From assembly GCA_011634665.1 (NCBI GenBank), contig WAEK01000019.1:1-64000 (forward strand): a stretch of 64,000 nucleotides of DNA, in the 5' to 3' direction. How positions within the stretch are numbered: the stretch's first letter is position 1; each line of letters starts with the position of its first letter. The translations under genes were made by a program, and so were the position numbers. This DNA comes from Mortierella sp. BCC40632 (taxonomy: Eukaryota; Mortierellomycota; Mortierellomycetes; Mortierellales; Mortierellaceae). The notes under the pieces were generated by a model. That model made no database searches. It had not been told where the DNA came from and was given only the letters and a program-made list of their open reading frames with translations. This document shows, piece after piece, positions 54,103 through 64,000 of the stretch.

Positions 54103-57100
54103 TAGTTGGTTATCCGGCGCAAGAACCATGGCCATTCCATCTTGGACAACCAGTGGTGTACCGCCATTGCCATGTTGTGAGCCCCATTGATATCACGATC
54201 ACGGCCTGCATCATGCTGGACCCCCTCCTCCTGCCTTGCATACAAGATTTCTTTTCATCTCCTCTGTTTTCAAACCACAGAGGCAGCATTGTCGCGATGT
54301 CTTGAACTCGTCAACCAGGCAGACTATGATTCCCATCCCTTGTGCCTGTCATCCACAAATAAAACGATTAAATCGTTAGCTACTCTCCTCACTTTGGTCT
54401 ACACAATTGCTCATATTAATGTTCATTACCATCTGGCACAGCCTCTCCAACACAACGTATGTCCCACTCGTTCCACCGTTCAATGGTTTGAATACTCCAT
54501 CCCCAATCGCGAGGATAACCTGTCGCTTCGATGGTAAACTGGGCTTAGGCAGAGGCTCTTTCATATCTTCTGCAGGTTCGAGATTGGCAATGCTGACTGC
54601 TGTCCGCAAAATATGCGAGAGTCGCTGGTCGATCTCTGCAGCATGTTCTTGTTGTTTTCGAAACTTGAGCGTCTTGTACGCCATCGATCCATAGAAAGAT
54701 CCAAGCGATCTGTCCGCATTGAGCTTCGACAGGACATGGTCTTCCGTGCTCTTGGAGAGCTGTTTCAGTCGAGTCTCCTCAATCATCAACCGTTACTGGG
54801 ACTATCGTTTGCTCTACTGGATTGATCCCGTCTGTCTCCTTGGCGAGTTGCATTAGGTGTCTCATCCCCTGTGTGTGCCAGTTGTATGTCCCTCTGGAAA
54901 GGTGGTGGTTGGAAGCTTGGTTGGGCCGTGCACTGTCAACGATCACTGCTGTGACAAGCTCCGCTATCCCTGGGTCAACCCCAATCACCACGTAGCTATC
55001 GCCAACAAGCTGTAAAACAGTCTCTTTGTTCGCAAAGAGCTCTGTCACATACCGGATAGTGGTTCGGCCTACGTTCAGAGGATGAGCACTTGCGTTGGCT
55101 GCCTCGGCTTTGATCTTGGGCCTTTGAAACTTTTCAGTCTTTGGATCTAGAGGACGGTACGCAAGCAGCCGCAACTGATATCCGTCCGTTACCATCGTCC
55201 CTCGCAAGCAGTATTTCTGCTGTGGAGAAATCGCTGCTGGCATGCTTTTTTTTTTCTCGATCTGGCAACTTTTGGTTTTCTTCAGAATTGCAATCCTCTC
55301 CTTTGTCATCTCGACAAATTGAGTCTTTAGTTGACCATATCGTCTCTTGGCTTCTTCTCTCGTCGCCCTGAGCTACTGCCGTCGAGCTTTCTGCTCTTTT
55401 TTTCGCCCTGGCAATCTCTGGGCTGCCTCCTCGAGCTCCTCTTCCGCCATTGCAAAAAGAGTCGAAAAGACTTGGAACTTGAGACGATGAGGGCCTCCCC
55501 AACACAGGTAGTCTTGTCGTAATTGCTTCTTTTTGTCTCCCACCGACAAAGAGCCTGTAGTAGATCTCGCCTGGATGATTGGATGCCTTCGAAGATCCCT
55601 CTCTCTGGGAGCTGACTCCCTAACAGGTCCTTGATTATTCCTTGTTCCACTTTTTGTGCTCCAAATCTTGTCGAAAAATAGCGCGGACAAAATACTGTTC
55701 AGAAATGGTGAGAAATGACGTTGACTCTTTTGCAGTAGGAGCTAGTTCTAGTCGGTCCTTGATGGGCAGCTGGAAGTTGAGGACTGTGAAGACCTCGGCC
55801 TGGCTAAACGCTTCTGATATTCCTTTTTCCTCTACTGCTGCCAGCATGGCTGCTCCCTCTGTTGATTGTGCCCATCCTGGGTTCAGCCGACACACCTAGA
55901 ATATTAGGTTGAGTTAACAACTTTTTTTTTTTTTAAAAAAAAAAAAGAGCATGAACCACTTACTCGTTTGATCAACTCGGGAACAAACTCGACAAACGTT
56001 TTGCACAACATACTGTACAGATTCCGGCCAGAACTCTCAAAAAAACACTGTGGTACTTGTCCTTGTAGGTGCGACTGGAGCCGATCTCGTTGTTGTTTGA
56101 AATTGGGGCCTGCACTCTTTGCAAAGTCGTCTACTACCTCCCTGGCTAGACTCATGCCAACAGTCCCTCGCTTTGTTCTGTTTTCATAGTATAGCAGCAT
56201 TAAGAGCTGGCGGCAAAAATCCTCCGTATCTAGGATCTGTAACTTTTTTCTGCCATCCTCTTGACTCCCATTCACAGAGTACATGGCTGCAACAGTCTTG
56301 GCAACAAACCACCGTACGATGTACAGTCCAATTTTTGTCGCCTCCGAGTGGCATTTGGCGAGTGCTAGCCCGTGTCGGCAATATACTTGGCAGCTCCACT
56401 GCGCTCCTCTTTGGTTTTTGAAGGCAACCTCTCCTCCAAAACTGACGCTACTCGCCACAGAATCGGCTCGCGCTTCTGGGTAATACAGTCAGAAGTTGAG
56501 TCCAATGCTTGGTCAATTAGATTGCCAGGCGATACTCTGTTGGATGATCCTGTTCCCATTACGCTTCCTGTTCCTAGAGCCGTTTGAACTGCAAGCCTTT
56601 GATGCCTTTGCTCTCGCCAGCTTTTTTTTTGCATTGTCGTTTCGGTGGAGGATCTGGCGGTGCGTTTGCCTTTTTGCTTCACTTGCTGATGCTCCTCTCT
56701 TGATACCTTGCCACATTTGGATCAATCGAAAAAAAATGTCAGTTCTCGTATCCTTTTTATTTTTTAATTACATCAATCCAACCTGCAAAGTCGCATACAC
56801 CTTGCCTTTTGAGAATCTGCTTGTCAGAGTCGAGTCGTTCGCCCACAGGGCACTCTTGTTGTTGTATTTTCAACCCCTTGACCTTGTCTTTTGTGTGTTC
56901 GATGTTCCCTTGAGCCGTCTCGCCAGCAACACTTGGGTCGGAGACCTCCTCATCCTCTTCCTCATCGTGAGATCTTGGAAAATTTTCGATTAACCCCATG
57001 CCTCGAGGTTGGACAAGCTTAAAACTCGGCTTTGTTTGTCCCTTGACCGGTCGTTTCGTAGATCTAGGTCCACGTCATGTCGGCCCAGCGTCTTCATTTC

Positions 57101-58381
57101 GCTGTTCATCAGCAAGCAAAAATGAAAAGGGCGCTCTAGGCAATGGTTCTAAACCTAGATGACATTTTTTTTAAAAAAAAAAAAAAATAGTGGACAAGTA
57201 CCATTAGATATGAATCCCTGCAGCGTCGTAGGACTAAGGAGTCAAGTATTGAAAAAAAAATATACTCAGTCTTACTTACTTCGTGCTTTAGACTTTTCTT
57301 GCCTGATCTGAAAGTTGAGTCTGGAAAGCTCCTCGGGGAATCTCTTTGCGGCAGCCAAGACTAGGTCCAACAGGCTACTCGTCTCGGAAGGCGTGGCTGG
57401 GAGCTTGAGAGGCGTCTCTTCCGCGTCGAGAAAGATCTTGGCCGCGGCATCAAATTTATGTGGATCTGCATCGTGGCTAGCCGTGTATCCCGCCAGCAGC
57501 GCACTTGCAGTCCTTTGGTCTGCTGGTGAGCGGTTCCACAGCTTCACAAGAATATTCTGGTTCTTGGTGATACCAAATCCTTTGAGGTTGTCGCAATAAT
57601 CATTACCTGAAGTAATGGCAATCGTCTGCCACACCCCAAAGTCAGGAACCCCTAGTTTCTCTAGGGCTTGGTCGTCGATTGTATAAAGATAGAATGTGGA
57701 CCTGTTGCTGTAGTCTTGCCTGAGTACATGGACGTTAGGGATGAACAGCATGTCACTATCAGTGGTCGCGACATAGATCCGTTGGCTGCTCTCCATTGCT
57801 TCATGTCTAATACAGTTGTCGGCCTCGCCAGAGCAGACGTGAGCATGACGACCAAGAGCAACAAGGTCTTTGGCCAGCCTGTGTCGCGTGTCCATGCTGA
57901 TCTCCATTGCACCTCTCCAGGACACCATCATTTTCTTGAACGCCCGGAGTAGCCGTCGGCGCAAGTTGCGCGCCGAGCGAAGGCCGCCTTCGGGGGGTAC
58001 TCTTGTCCAGGCTGGATTGCCGCATTGAATGCGGACAGTGAGCTGGAGCACTGGCGACGGCTATCCTCCTCTCTTGGAGCGATATTTCCGGGCGACGGCC
58101 TTTTCGCTGGTGGGGAATCCGTCGATGTGTATTATCGCATCCCTTGAGAAAACGAGATCCAGCTTCTTATTGAGCGCCTTGGCGACCCAACCTGGTTCTT
58201 TGTCTGGCTTCTTGCCTCTTGAAGGCGAGCGCGGTGTGTGGAACCAAAATAGGATGGCAAGGATGTAGTGAAAAAACAAGGAGAAGAGGTCGATATGAAC
58301 AGATGGGAACTCTTTCGGATCTACAGAAGATCGTGGGATGCCTGCGTCCGTAACTTTTTTCCAGGCCTGTTTAACTCCCAT
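54102..58381 (-). pseudogene. XPG/FEN1-type nuclease joined to Fanzor (TnpB-like) nuclease, damaged
   Basis: Start MGVKQAW at 58381, the classical FEN1/XPG N terminus, with acid-bearing motifs HIDLFS, IHIDGF, GEADNC (about 57829), TTDSDML (about 57763) and SGNDYCDNLKGFGI (about 57607). A GTAAGT donor at 57291 and an acceptor near 57150 join to a basic linker (KRPVKGQTKPSF) and an acidic segment (57000-56757). The C-terminal half shows TDGYQLRLLAYRPL, RuvC-I GVDPGIAELVTAV (Asp at 54976), LSRGTYNW, an intron at 54346-54429, then VDEFKTSRQCCLCG (about 54315) and RuvC-III DRDINGAHNMAMA (about 54198), ending at 54102. These are TnpB/Fanzor hallmarks. Breaks: in-frame TGA near 57070, shifts near 58070, 57940, 56700-56450 and 54790, and an extra G in a G5 run at 54221-54225. 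Alternatively two adjacent genes. Confidence 0.75.
57283..58381 (-). pseudogene. XPG/FEN1-type nuclease module
   Basis: This is the N-terminal part of the preceding locus, given separately because it could be its own gene. Two segments, 58381-58061 and 58051-57283, share a frame but are separated by a TAG and flanking one-base shifts in a GC-rich stretch (58070-57930). All the metal-binding acid motifs expected of the XPG-N and XPG-I regions are present: HID, IDG, GEAD, TDSD and GNDY. This family cuts branched or flap DNA. A canonical GTAAGT donor immediately precedes what would otherwise be the stop at 57283, so splicing onward is favoured. Confidence 0.75.
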
Positions 58382-60236
58382 GGTCAGAAGTGAATAAAAG
58401 TGAACTTTCGAAGGTGTGAGGAAACGTGCCAGAGAAGTGGATAGAAAGTCGAAAAAAAAAAAGATAAAAAAAAGGACATCGGGAGCTCGAGGTATCAAAG
58501 CCAAATTCCGCCCCATCCACTCTCTTGCACTCTCTTACGCATCAGTGTCTATCCCGTGCTTTAGCGATTCATCAGATACTTTCATCAAAAAAAGTCGTTT
58601 GTCCTCTCTCTTTATTAATGGTGACCGAGTGAATCTTCAGCCATAGCAAGCAAAGCGAGCGACGGCTGTTAGCACAATACAATTATTAATAAATTCCGCA
58701 CGGACCACAGGTGTAATCTCAGATGAATGAGTAGACCCATTGGTTCCATGATGGTGCATTCTACCTAATGCCGGCTAGATTCTGATGGTAGATGTCAGCA
58801 CGTAGTTTGATCTGCTAATTTCTGACCATAGAGAAGGGGGGGTTGCGGTTTAAAAGACTTTCGAGAAAAAGGCTGGAAACCTCCAAAGTATGGCTAACGA
58901 GAGAAGGTTTATAGAAAAGTATTATATATTACATCTTGGTGGCTACTGTTCAGTGCAAAATATGGAATTTCCATCCTCTCTCGAAGTTCTTGTTGTGATA
59001 TTGTGGAAAAACACTTATGAAGGCTCTTTCCGTTGAGTGGGTTCCTCTAGCTCACTCCCTTACACCCCTTCCCTCTCATTTTGATTCTTTGATTGCTCGT
59101 TGCAATACAGAAATAAGTGATGAAGAGCAGGGAGAAGCAGCGGGGAAAGAAACAAATGAGAGGGAAGTGAAGGACGACATTTTTTCTCGGATGAAATGGA
59201 CAGGAGAGATAAGCATCGATCATTGGGACACTAACACGTAGTCTATCAATCAGTCCTCAGGGTATAGAGATGGACAGCTTGGAATAGCTGAAATTACAAG
59301 GTCACAAAACACGCACACACGGGCCTGTGAGCAACTTATCACGCATGTTAATTGAGACTTGAAAAATCAGCATTCGCAAGTGCTGCAGAAAGAGAGGGTG
59401 GTTTGGTCGTCCTTGCAGCAGATGGACGTCAGTTTGTTAGAGCCAAGGCAGGGCAGAGTCGCTGGGTCAAGCAAGAGGCTCAGGCACCACAGGATTGACA
59501 ATATTGATCGATCTGAGATGTCTTGTAGGTGGGTGATTTTCGCAGACTGGGGGTTACTCCATTGGAATGTATCTCAGTTTGTCTCAGGATGAATCTTATT
59601 GAACTGCCTGCAATGCTAACAGAGATAGCAGAAACGGCTGTAGGGTTGAGGGTAGTCAGACTTGCTAGCTGCATGGCGAGAGAAACATGGTGGGTACTGC
59701 CTTGTGTTGATGACAGCTGAGCTCCGGATGAGCAAGACATTCATCTTTTACTTCAGACGGACACAAGTTTCCCGACCCCGAAGGATTGTTAATAGCACGG
59801 CCAATATGACGAGGGAAAATGACATGGTGAAGTGTGTCAACCCAAACAGTAAATCCTTTTACGCTCGGTGTTCAGTCAAGGGTCAGAACAGTATGTGCTG
59901 CCATGGCGATAGCAAAATCTGGGGCGTCTCCATTGCCTGTCAATCAACTCCTGAAAACGTTCTCAAGGACTTCACTAGCGACGTTGTTTCCCATCAACAA
60001 AGCCTGTCAGATACAGGAGCTAAATTACTCTCAAAATCTACGAGGATGTGATTGAAGCCCCAAGCGCGTTGGGACAGCGGTGGGAGTACAACTGTTCAAA
60101 TGTTCCCAAGCTGCATCGCTACTTTGTGTTGCATGACTTCTCACTTTTAAGCATTTTTTTTTCTTTTTTAATGTGGTACAAGAGTAAAAATCGCCTGTGC
60201 TAAACTACATCCTCATCATCGACTCAGAGGCTTTGA
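58382..60236. other. Intergenic, no recognised gene
   Basis: Short frames occur on both strands (for example plus 59017-59241 and 59662-60051, minus 59740-59480), but none shows a known domain, and no convincing splice-linked set was found. An uncharacterised gene or pseudogene around 59.4-60.05 kb cannot be excluded. Confidence 0.45.
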
Positions 60237-61271
60237 TTACGAGCTAGGCGACACCTTGCCTACAATCTTCCAGCTGTCGCTCGGGTCGGTGATGTATCTC
60301 TGGAACACGATATACTCAAGAACAGGTACAGTCTTCTTCAAGTCTCCAGCGATAGGTCTGTTCTTTTTGTCAAAGACTCCCATACTCTATGGCGCGGTTT
60401 GCAAAAGAAAAGTAGAGAGATGGGTGTGAGCTACGAAGTTCTGCGATTAATGAACTATTCCGATAAAGATATGGTCGCGTACCTGTGTGCTGTGCATGCG
60501 AATTGTGATCTGAATTAGGACATGACCGCCAATCTGTCCTTGACGAATAGACACGATCTGTGGCTTCTCAACTGCTCCATGGTATCTCCATTCAAATCGT
60601 CCGGATCGGTCTTTCATCTGACTCTTCAATTTGGCAAACATTGATGAAGTGCAAATCTCTTCCAAGAACTTGCGATCTCCTTTGGCGAAAGCTTCGTTCA
60701 TCGCGATATAGGCGTCCTCTGACTCTCCCACAAATCTTGCGGCAATACCAAAGTCCTTAAGCTTCCAGCACATGCCCAACGTACTATAATGGTCGTTAGA
60801 GAAAAGGAACAAGGCCTCGCTTTGTGACAAAGTCTATCCAGTCGTGTAAAAATGCCTCGGGATAGTTACCTTGCTGCAGTCATTCCTGTGCTTCGCATAC
60901 GAAGCTTGGCATATTTGATCCACGCCTTGTAGTCGCCGAAAAGCGATGGTCGGTCTTTTTTCTCCGGAACAACATATGGGTCTAGACATCGAAGCAATGG
61001 GATTGTATCAGAACCTCACTAGTCGTCTAGTGCGAGTGAAGATAGAGTAATGCTGCTTACCCATAACGCCGATATCTCTCAAGGTGACCTGTTGCGACAA
61101 CTGGTGTGGCACACTCGAGTAGAATGCTGGCTGAGGAATCATCCTGAAACGAGCCATGTTAGCGGAACCAGCCAAGGCAGCAACATCGGCTCTTGCCGCA
61201 GGGGCAAGGCTGCGGAGGTATTGTGTGGGTTGGGCAAAACTACCCAAGAGACGAGAGCTTGTTCGGAACAT
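60237..61271 (-). CDS. MBA1: Mba1/mL45-type mitochondrial ribosome protein, four exons
   Basis: Exons 61271-61061, 60981-60870, 60783-60483 and 60386-60237 join in frame to 257 residues. The start MFRTSSRLLGSFAQPTQYLR is an Arg/Ser-rich, acid-free presequence; the upstream in-frame ATG at 61355 adds an untypical extension. The Tim44/mL45-like domain shows YKAWIKYAKLRMRSTGM, CWKLKDFGIAARFVGESEDA, YIAMNEAFAKGDRKFLEEIC, RFEWRYHGAVEKPQIVSIRQ, VLEYIVFQRYITDPSDSWKI and VGKVSPSS at the end. Mba1 tethers the mitochondrial ribosome to the inner membrane during insertion of nascent proteins; mL45 is its ribosomal homologue. Which of the two names applies cannot be settled here. Head-to-head with NOC4, 196 bp between starts. 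Confidence 0.88.
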
Positions 61272-61384
61272 GGTGCAGGTGAATTTGTCGATCGTTCCGA
61301 GACGAATGAAGTAGCCGAGCATTGATGGAAGTCCCTCTTGAGGAATCTCGGACATAAGCCACGACCGTCCATGTTTTCCTTTTT

Positions 61385-61387
<3 letters not shown>

Positions 61388-61419
<32 letters not shown>
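61388..61419. repeat. T tract between divergent MBA1 and NOC4
   Basis: About 32 bp of nearly pure T in the 196-bp divergent promoter region. Poly(dA:dT) tracts exclude nucleosomes in fungal promoters, so a shared promoter role is plausible. Confidence 0.6.
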
Positions 61420-61467
61420 TTTTGTTTGTTGCCACTCTGAGCTAAACCCAGGCTTCTCTATTCCAAC

Positions 61468-63722
61468 ATGGCTGTCCCAAAGCGAGCTCGCACATCTAGC
61501 TCAGTTGTAAGTTCGTATTGCAACAGCCTAGCCAATGGTGAATCCTCCAGTTGGACTTACAGATTCCATTTTAACTTTAGACAAAAAATGGCAAGGAAGT
61601 TGTGGACCAGATTCGCTCATTAGAGAGCCAAATTGCAGAGAGCAAGACAAATCTAAACAACATCGCACCACTGCTTCAGTTCTGCCAGGTACTGCTACCG
61701 CTTATTCTTCCCGCCCATGCTAGAAAAGACATGAGCTTTGGAACTAACCCTACCTCCCTGTATCTAGCATGATAGCCCCAAAGTGACCCATGCGGCCATC
61801 CATGCGCTCTTCCGTGTATTCTCACCAATGGTTTCGGAGGGTGAGCTTAGGGTCTCAAAGAAAGCAACAGAAGGAGACTCCAAGGCTGCTGTGGCAATGT
61901 GGCTCCGGGAGAACTATAAGAAATTTACAAGGAGACTTTGTGAGCTCTTGGATAGCACTGAGCCAGGACTTCAGATTCCCGCTTTAAAGCTCCTATTGGA
62001 TCTTGTCAAACTGGAATCAACAGACCTGAGCAGACTCTCAGGAGAACATCGATTCTCTAACGCACTCTACCTCAAAACAGTGGAGAGTTTGTTGGGTTGT
62101 TCAAATATGTCAGAGCCATTGATGCAGGAGTTCTCGCAGAAGTACATCGGTTTCTATGATGACCTTCGATTCTACTTCCTAAAGAATGCTGCGTTTGTCA
62201 TCAACACAGCACTTGGACAACATCCAGTCAAGGTTCGGATCCCCCTTGAGATTTTCCAGGTTCTTCGTGAATACAATAGAAGAGGTACTGAAACTGACTT
62301 GGTCTTTTACTCATTACTTTTAGAATCAGAAGGCTATCAACAAAGTACCACAGGAAAAGCTTGTTCTCTTGCTAGAAAACTCGTTTGGATTTTTAGAGAC
62401 ACTCAGCACAATGCCAACAGATGCAAAGGAGCTAGACGAATTCTGGGCCGGTAGCCCTGATGTTGGTGAGTACCCCCTTCCCCTAGACCTCAATCTATTA
62501 TGTCAACCAAAGCAGAAGCTGACTAGTATTCTCATATCCTCGTAGGCGGTAAGAAGAAAGCCAACAGCGGAGAGATCCCACAATTCTCGGATTCCGAGGA
62601 CGACAGTATGGATGAGGATCCTCAGGGCGCTGCTTCTCAGAAATCTAGAGGAAAGAACCCTCTCCTTTCACTAAATAGTCACCGACGCGCATTCTCAGAC
62701 TGCTGGATCGCCGTGCTCAAACTACCTTTTACGCCCATGATGTACAAGAAAACGCTTTTGATCATTCACAAGAGGATTATTCCACACCTTCCTCGGCCAG
62801 TGGTTTTGATGGACTTTTTGACGGACTCTTATAATTCTGGAGGCGCGGTCAGTTTGCTAGCGCTCAAGGGTTTGTTTGTTCTCATCACGGAGCATAACCT
62901 GTAAGTTGCCTTTGTGGGAACAATGAACAGTCTAGGACCCTGTAGAGCAATTCTAACGATCTTCTTGATTACATCACTAGTGACTATCCCGATTTTTACC
63001 AAAAGCTGTACCTACTTTTCGACCACAATTTAATGCATGCCAAATACAGAGCTCGCTTCTTTAGTCAAGTCGACATCTTTTTGTCCTCACCGTAAGTTTC
63101 TGGATAGATCTCTGTTATGAAGTATATACCATCTCTTGTACATCAAATACTAACTTTTCTTTCTTTTCTTTTCCTTTTTTTCCCCTCTTTACGCCTTGTA
63201 GACTCCTCCCAGCAACACTTGTGGCGGCATTCATCAAACGCATGGCACGTCTCAGTCTTTCAAGTCCTCCTGCATCGATTGTAGTCATTGTTCCATTCAT
63301 CTACAATCTGCTAAAGCGGCATCCAACATGTATGCAGTTAATTCATGGAAGCGCAAACCAGGAGAACGACTGTTATGACCACTCAGAACCAGACCCCATG
63401 AAATGCAGCGCCTTTAACAGCTCTTTATGGGAGCTCCAGGTATGTGTAAACTTGCTTTATACATATTTTCTAGTATACATGAAACAAACCCTAAAGACCT
63501 CATATCTGATTGTTTTTTTTCTACTCCTAATAGACTCTCCAAAACCACTTTGCACCCAATGTTGCTACACTGGCCAAGATCTTCAATGAGCAGTTCACTA
63601 AGCCTTCATACAACCTTGAGGATTTCCTTGATCATACCTATGCGACTATGTTCCAGAATGAACTCACAAAGAAACGAAGAGGAGACGCAGCCCTCGCTGT
63701 TGAAGCACCAACGGGTTGGTGA
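61468..63722 (+). CDS. NOC4: Noc4/Utp19, nucleolar 40S biogenesis protein, eight exons
   Basis: Exons 61468-61506, 61581-61688, 61768-62259, 62324-62465, 62546-62900, 62981-63091, 63202-63439 and 63534-63722 give a continuous 557-residue frame. Start MAVPKRARTSSSV. Diagnostic C-terminal CBF/Noc blocks: FSDCWIAVLKLPFTPMMYKK, LMDFLTDSYNSGGAVSLLAL, KGLFVLITEHNLDYPDFYQK, LYLLFDHNLMHAKYRARFFS, LLPATLVAAFIKRMARLSLS, FIYNLLKRHPTCMQLIHG and FEDFLDH-like NLEDFLDHTYATMF. An acidic FSDSEDDSMDEDPQ patch lies mid-protein. Noc4 works with Nop14 in pre-40S maturation and export. The exon 3 donor (CAG|GTTCTT) is non-canonical but keeps phase. Ends EAPTGW at 63722. Confidence 0.93.
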
Positions 63723-64000
63723 GATTGAGTGGGCCATAGAATTTGTAAAACAAAATAAAGTCAGTTGCGAGTTTCGCCTTTAATTGTGTCTCGTCAGCTC
63801 GTAGTCCTCAGGGAGAGCCTTCATTGCATCCAGCTCAGAAGATTGGAGCTGATATTAAGTCGCATAGGTTTGCTGAGTGGCCCTCCACTCCTTCCTTTAA
63901 AGGGTCCTACTTTGTTGCAGTAGTGGTCAAGTCTGCAGGAGAGAGGAGTCAAATCGCTGTATGATGTAGCACTTTGTTTCCACTAAACACGAAGTTCAAT
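63723..64000. other. 3' flank of NOC4, no gene seen
   Basis: An AATAAAG-like polyadenylation signal lies at about 63753. The rest holds no supportable frame before the window ends. Confidence 0.5.

Noticed and set aside
54779..55900. IS605-type bacterial TnpB from recent bacterial transfer or contamination
   Set aside because: The gene is interrupted by GT-AG introns and follows a eukaryotic-type XPG module, so a resident eukaryotic Fanzor is the better reading.
59017..60051. Short plus- and minus-strand frames between the Fanzor and MBA1 loci
   Set aside because: No recognisable domain, no consistent splice sites and no agreement between strands; not enough to call a gene.

Overview
The window looks like a chromosome segment of an early-diverging (Mucoromycota-like) filamentous fungus. 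The evidence is short GT-AG introns of about 60-140 bp, several fungal housekeeping genes, chromodomain Ty3/Gypsy retrotransposons, Tc1-type transposons, a Helitron and a Fanzor (TnpB-like) gene. The phylum is an inference; nothing here fixes the species.

Layout. 1-3.9 kb is a broken Helitron RepHel gene on the minus strand, running off the left edge. 3.9-12.0 kb is gene-poor and rich in (CT)n, (GTTT)n and T tracts, with one small Cys-rich gene of unknown function (5.4-6.1 kb), a three-unit tandem repeat (8.45-8.94 kb), a GCTCG-rich minisatellite (10.7-11.3 kb) and a near-palindromic MITE with TA target duplication. 12.0-36.5 kb is a nest of transposons. Ty3/Gypsy element A (+) contains element D (-), which contains Tc1-a copy 1, which is cut by element C (-), which contains Tc1-b copy 2 (+), which contains the full-length element F (-). 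Solo LTRs of two further families and another Tc1 copy also sit inside A or C. The ends of A, C, F and the Tc1 copies can be placed to the base. 36.5-38.2 kb is a hAT transposase fragment bracketed by inverted LTRs of family A. 38.3-45.8 kb is full-length Ty3/Gypsy element G (-), with identical 133-bp LTRs, a 4-bp target duplication and about 1.75 kb of extra sequence between gag and pol carrying a sense ORF and an antisense ORF pair. A duplicated fragment of the Cys-rich gene follows at 46.1 kb.

From 46.9 kb rightward the window becomes gene-dense: VPS52 (GARP tethering complex, -), a beta-adaptin (AP-1/AP-2, +, seven exons), a damaged minus-strand gene joining an XPG/FEN1-type nuclease to a Fanzor-type RuvC/zinc-ribbon nuclease, an Mba1/mL45-type mitochondrial ribosome receptor (-) and NOC4 (+, 40S biogenesis). 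VPS52 and the adaptin both serve Golgi-endosome trafficking, but no operon-like coupling is implied.

The strongest candidate for something undescribed is the XPG-Fanzor locus at 54.1-58.4 kb, with two stem-loops just past its stop codon. The second is element G with its additional divergent ORFs. Many coding regions carry one-base breaks in homopolymers, so some 'pseudogene' calls may reflect sequence error rather than decay.
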